A DNA stretch of 16,137 nt from contig JAEEUX010000028.1 of the NCBI GenBank assembly GCA_016290695.1, forward strand, positions 1 through 16,137, written 5' to 3'. Source of the stretch: Oscillospiraceae bacterium. Lineage in GTDB: Bacteria; Bacillota; Clostridia; Oscillospirales; Oscillospiraceae. Below, one piece after another: positions 14,480 through 16,137 of this stretch. A program made the position numbers and the translations under genes. The notes under the pieces are model-generated. The model was not told where the DNA came from. It worked only from the letters and a program-made list of their open reading frames with translations, and ran no database searches. The stretch's first letter is position 1. Each line of letters starts with the position of its first letter.

Positions 14480-15418
14480 TCATTTCCCGTAGAGCATTTT
14501 TATGAGATATTTGTTCAGGTCTGAAGAACACTTCGCCGCGCTCTCGGGCGTCCAGTCATAGAAGCCGGAGCCGGACTTGAAGCCGAGTTTACCCTCGTCG
14601 AGCATCTTTTTGAGCAGCGGCGACGGCTCGTGGCTGTCGCACAGCGCGGGAAGGACGTAGGAATGGATGTTCCACGTAAGCTGCGTGCCCACCATGTCGG
14701 AATTTTCCAGCGCGGAAAGCTGCGGCAGGCGCAGCCCGAAGGAATTTTTTATTGCCGTGTCAACGGTTTCCGCGTCGGCAATGCCCTGCTCGACGATGTA
14801 GATAGCTTCGCGCCAAAGGGCATGCTGCAAGCGGTTTGCGATAAAGCCGGGAACGTCCTTTTTGCAGAGGCAGGGCTTTTTCCCCGCGCTTGCGAGAAGC
14901 TCCATCACCGTCTCGGCGACTCCGTCCGCTGTCGCGTCGGATTTAATGACCTCGACGAGCGGGATAAGGTGCGCCGGGTTCCAGAAATGCGTTCCGACGA
15001 ACCTTCCGCGATGTTTAAGCTCAGCGCTTATGGCGCTGGGGCTCATAACGGAGGAATTCGTGCAGAAATAAGCGTCCTCGCGGCAGCGTTCTTCAAGCTG
15101 CGCGAAGGTTTTGCGCTTTATTTCCATATCCTCAAACACGGCCTCGATAACAAGGTCGGCGTCCTTAACGAGCGCGGAATCAATATCCGCCGTAAACTCG
15201 ACCCTCGCAAGGCGCGCCTCGATCTCAGCCTCCGAAATAACGCCGTGCTCTGCAAGCTCGCGGAGATTTGCGCGCATTCCGTCCTTTATTTCCTTGAGAA
15301 ACGGGTCGTAGACGGCGACATTGAGGCGGGGATTTTCCGTCATTACGAAGGCGATATTCTTCCCCATCATTCCGCCGCCGACTATGAGAATATTCTTAAT
15401 TTCATCGAATTTTTTCAA
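14480..15418 (-). CDS. 3-hydroxyacyl-CoA dehydrogenase family oxidoreductase
   Basis: This 312-residue NAD-dependent dehydrogenase has the 3-hydroxyacyl-CoA dehydrogenase fold. A Rossmann domain with GGGMMG (14-19) follows the short N-terminus. The acidic VYDP (36-39) end of beta-2 suggests NAD rather than NADP. Catalytic residues of the family are visible: S122/S123 (TNSSVMS), H144 (GTHFWNPAH), E156 (LVEVI) and N195 (GFIANRLQ). A C-terminal helical domain starts near 190. The TTG at 15418 is preferred: AAAGGA lies 8 nt upstream, the protein begins right at the Rossmann fold, and an upstream start would overlap the previous gene. It follows the BKACE and zinc-ribbon genes. In known cassettes such as carnitine degradation a similar enzyme oxidises a 3-hydroxy acid to the beta-keto acid that BKACE cleaves. 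The substrate could equally be 3-hydroxybutyryl-CoA. Confidence 0.85.
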   Translation of the reverse strand: MKKFDEIKNILIVGGGMMGKNIAFVMTENPRLNVAVYDPFLKEIKDGMRANLRELAEHGVISEAEIEARLARVEFTADIDSALVKDADLVIEAVFEDMEIKRKTFAQLEERCREDAYFCTNSSVMSPSAISAELKHRGRFVGTHFWNPAHLIPLVEVIKSDATADGVAETVMELLASAGKKPCLCKKDVPGFIANRLQHALWREAIYIVEQGIADAETVDTAIKNSFGLRLPQLSALENSDMVGTQLTWNIHSYVLPALCDSHEPSPLLKKMLDEGKLGFKSGSGFYDWTPESAAKCSSDLNKYLIKMLYGK

Positions 15419-15437
15419 GTTAAGCGTCCTTTCCGGT

Positions 15438-15629
15438 CTATTCCTCCACCTCGAAATAATCACTGTCGTCCGGGGTGCGTGCGCCGTCCTTTTCAAGAAC
15501 GCCCTCTGCGCCGCACTCCGGGCAGCGCCCGAAACCGGCCCCGAATACGCTCAGCATATCCAGAGCGTATTTAAACTTTTTGCCGCATTCCGGGCAGTGA
15601 TAATACATGAAACACGCGCCCCAGCTCAT
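15438..15629 (-). CDS. Small double-CPxCG zinc-ribbon protein
   Basis: This 63-residue protein has two CPECG knuckles (C12/C15 and C36/C39) separated by 20 residues, a classic zinc-ribbon able to hold one Zn. The segment DMLSVFGAGFG lies between the knuckles, and the tail is acidic (PDDSDYFEVEE). The start at 15629 overlaps the upstream BKACE stop by ATGA, implying coupling. An alternative ATG at 15608 would give 56 residues starting just before the first knuckle; neither has a strong RBS. It lies 19 nt before the dehydrogenase start, so the three genes form one operon. The role is unknown; it may be a structural, regulatory or metal-handling partner for the pathway. Confidence 0.75.
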   Translation of the reverse strand: MSWGACFMYYHCPECGKKFKYALDMLSVFGAGFGRCPECGAEGVLEKDGARTPDDSDYFEVEE

Positions 15630-16137
15630 TTCGTGAGCCCGAGAATCTCGCGCGCCTCATCGGGAGAAGCGACTTCATTGCCAAACTCGCGGATAACGCG
15701 CGCGGCGCGCTCTACGAACTGGACGTTGCTTTCCGCAAGCTGCCCCTTGGCGTACATGACGTTATCCTCCATGCCCACGCGCACGTGTCCGCCGAGGGCG
15801 ACCGCGCCGTAAAGCATCTCCATCGCGCTGTGACCCACGCCGAAGCAGCTCCATGTGGAGCCGGGGCAGAGGCTATCCATCGTTTCCTTCATGAAAACGA
15901 GGTTTTTGAGGCTGCCGGCGATGCCGTTTGCGCAGCCCATGCAGAACTGGAAGTGAAGCGGCGCCTTCAATACGCCCTTTTTCAGATAATACGCGGCGTT
16001 GCCTATCATGCCGGGGTCGAAGGCCTCTATCTCCGGCTTTACGCCCCATTTCTGCATGTTCTCGCCGAGCTCGGTGAGAAACTTGGGGCGGTTTATGAAA
16101 AGCCCGCTGTTCATCCAGTTCATGGAGCCGCAGTCAT
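15626..16137 (-). CDS. Beta-keto acid cleavage enzyme (BKACE/DUF849), 5' end outside window
   Basis: The C-terminal 169 residues of a BKACE-family protein are visible. The frame runs open through the right edge (reading DCGSMNW at the start), so about 100 N-terminal residues are missing, judging from the family size of about 275-300. The best-studied member, Kce, cleaves 3-keto-5-aminohexanoate with acetyl-CoA in lysine fermentation. Others act on dehydrocarnitine or other beta-keto acids. Diagnostic blocks are CFGVGHSAMEM, ALGGHVRVGMEDN (the glutamate is a zinc ligand in Kce), LAESNVQFVERAARV and the terminal SPDEAREILGL. The two zinc-binding histidines of the N-terminal HxH motif lie beyond the window. 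It is followed by the coupled zinc-ribbon gene and a dehydrogenase, without clear lysine-fermentation partners in view, so the keto acid substrate is undetermined. Confidence 0.9.
   Translation of the reverse strand, partial: DCGSMNWMNSGLFINRPKFLTELGENMQKWGVKPEIEAFDPGMIGNAAYYLKKGVLKAPLHFQFCMGCANGIAGSLKNLVFMKETMDSLCPGSTWSCFGVGHSAMEMLYGAVALGGHVRVGMEDNVMYAKGQLAESNVQFVERAARVIREFGNEVASPDEAREILGLTK

Noticed and set aside
14630..15574. A 314-codon plus-strand frame opposite the dehydrogenase
   Set aside because: The minus-strand dehydrogenase has a full Rossmann motif and catalytic residues; the plus product does not resemble any family.
15626..16123. Treating the BKACE gene as complete from an internal ATG at 16123
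   Set aside because: The frame stays open to the window edge and reads conserved family sequence (CGSMN) upstream of that ATG, so the gene is truncated by the window.

Overview
The window reads as chromosome of a strictly anaerobic, fairly GC-rich member of the Clostridia (Bacillota), probably an acetogen-like or syntrophic, Oscillospirales-type organism. The evidence is a nickel CO dehydrogenase and acetyl-CoA synthase, a glycyl radical enzyme, Clostridia-type families (PadR/DUF1700/DUF4097, a beta-keto acid cleavage enzyme), strong GGAGG ribosome binding sites, and TTGACA/TATAAT promoters. No tRNA, rRNA, CRISPR array, transposase or phage gene was seen.

Region 1 (1-535) is non-coding, with weak degenerate repeats and an AT-rich promoter area. 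Region 2 (536-2190) is a two-gene sufC/sufB-type Fe-S cluster assembly operon with an ATGA overlap. Region 3 (about 2246-7350) is the core: cooS-type Ni-CO dehydrogenase, a cooC-type nickel-insertion ATPase and acsB acetyl-CoA synthase. All lie on the plus strand behind an extended -10 promoter and end at a 15-bp-stem hairpin. All metal-ligand cysteines I could align are present. The corrinoid protein and methyltransferase genes of the Wood-Ljungdahl pathway are not here. The suf pair upstream plausibly supplies the Fe-S clusters these enzymes need.

Region 4 (7400-9315) is a single methyl-accepting chemotaxis receptor with its own promoter and terminator. Region 5 (9378-11303) is a PadR regulator, a DUF1700 membrane protein and a DUF4097 beta-solenoid protein, tightly coupled behind a TTGACA promoter with a dyad over its -10. 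This looks like an autoregulated envelope-stress-type operon.

Region 6 (11379-14061) is an 820-residue glycyl radical enzyme with its own promoter, a leader of about 130 nt and a strong terminator, but no adjacent radical-SAM activase. A near-consensus promoter follows for a 54-residue cysteine-rich protein, then possibly a 34-codon ORF. Region 7 (14412-16137, minus strand) is an operon running in from beyond the right edge: a beta-keto acid cleavage enzyme (BKACE, truncated by the window), a small double CPxCG zinc-ribbon protein and a 3-hydroxyacyl-CoA dehydrogenase family oxidoreductase. A plausible scheme is oxidation of a 3-hydroxy acid to a beta-keto acid, which is then cleaved with acetyl-CoA. 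That would link the cassette to the acetyl-CoA made or consumed by the CODH/ACS enzymes. The link is inference; the individual family calls are firmer.
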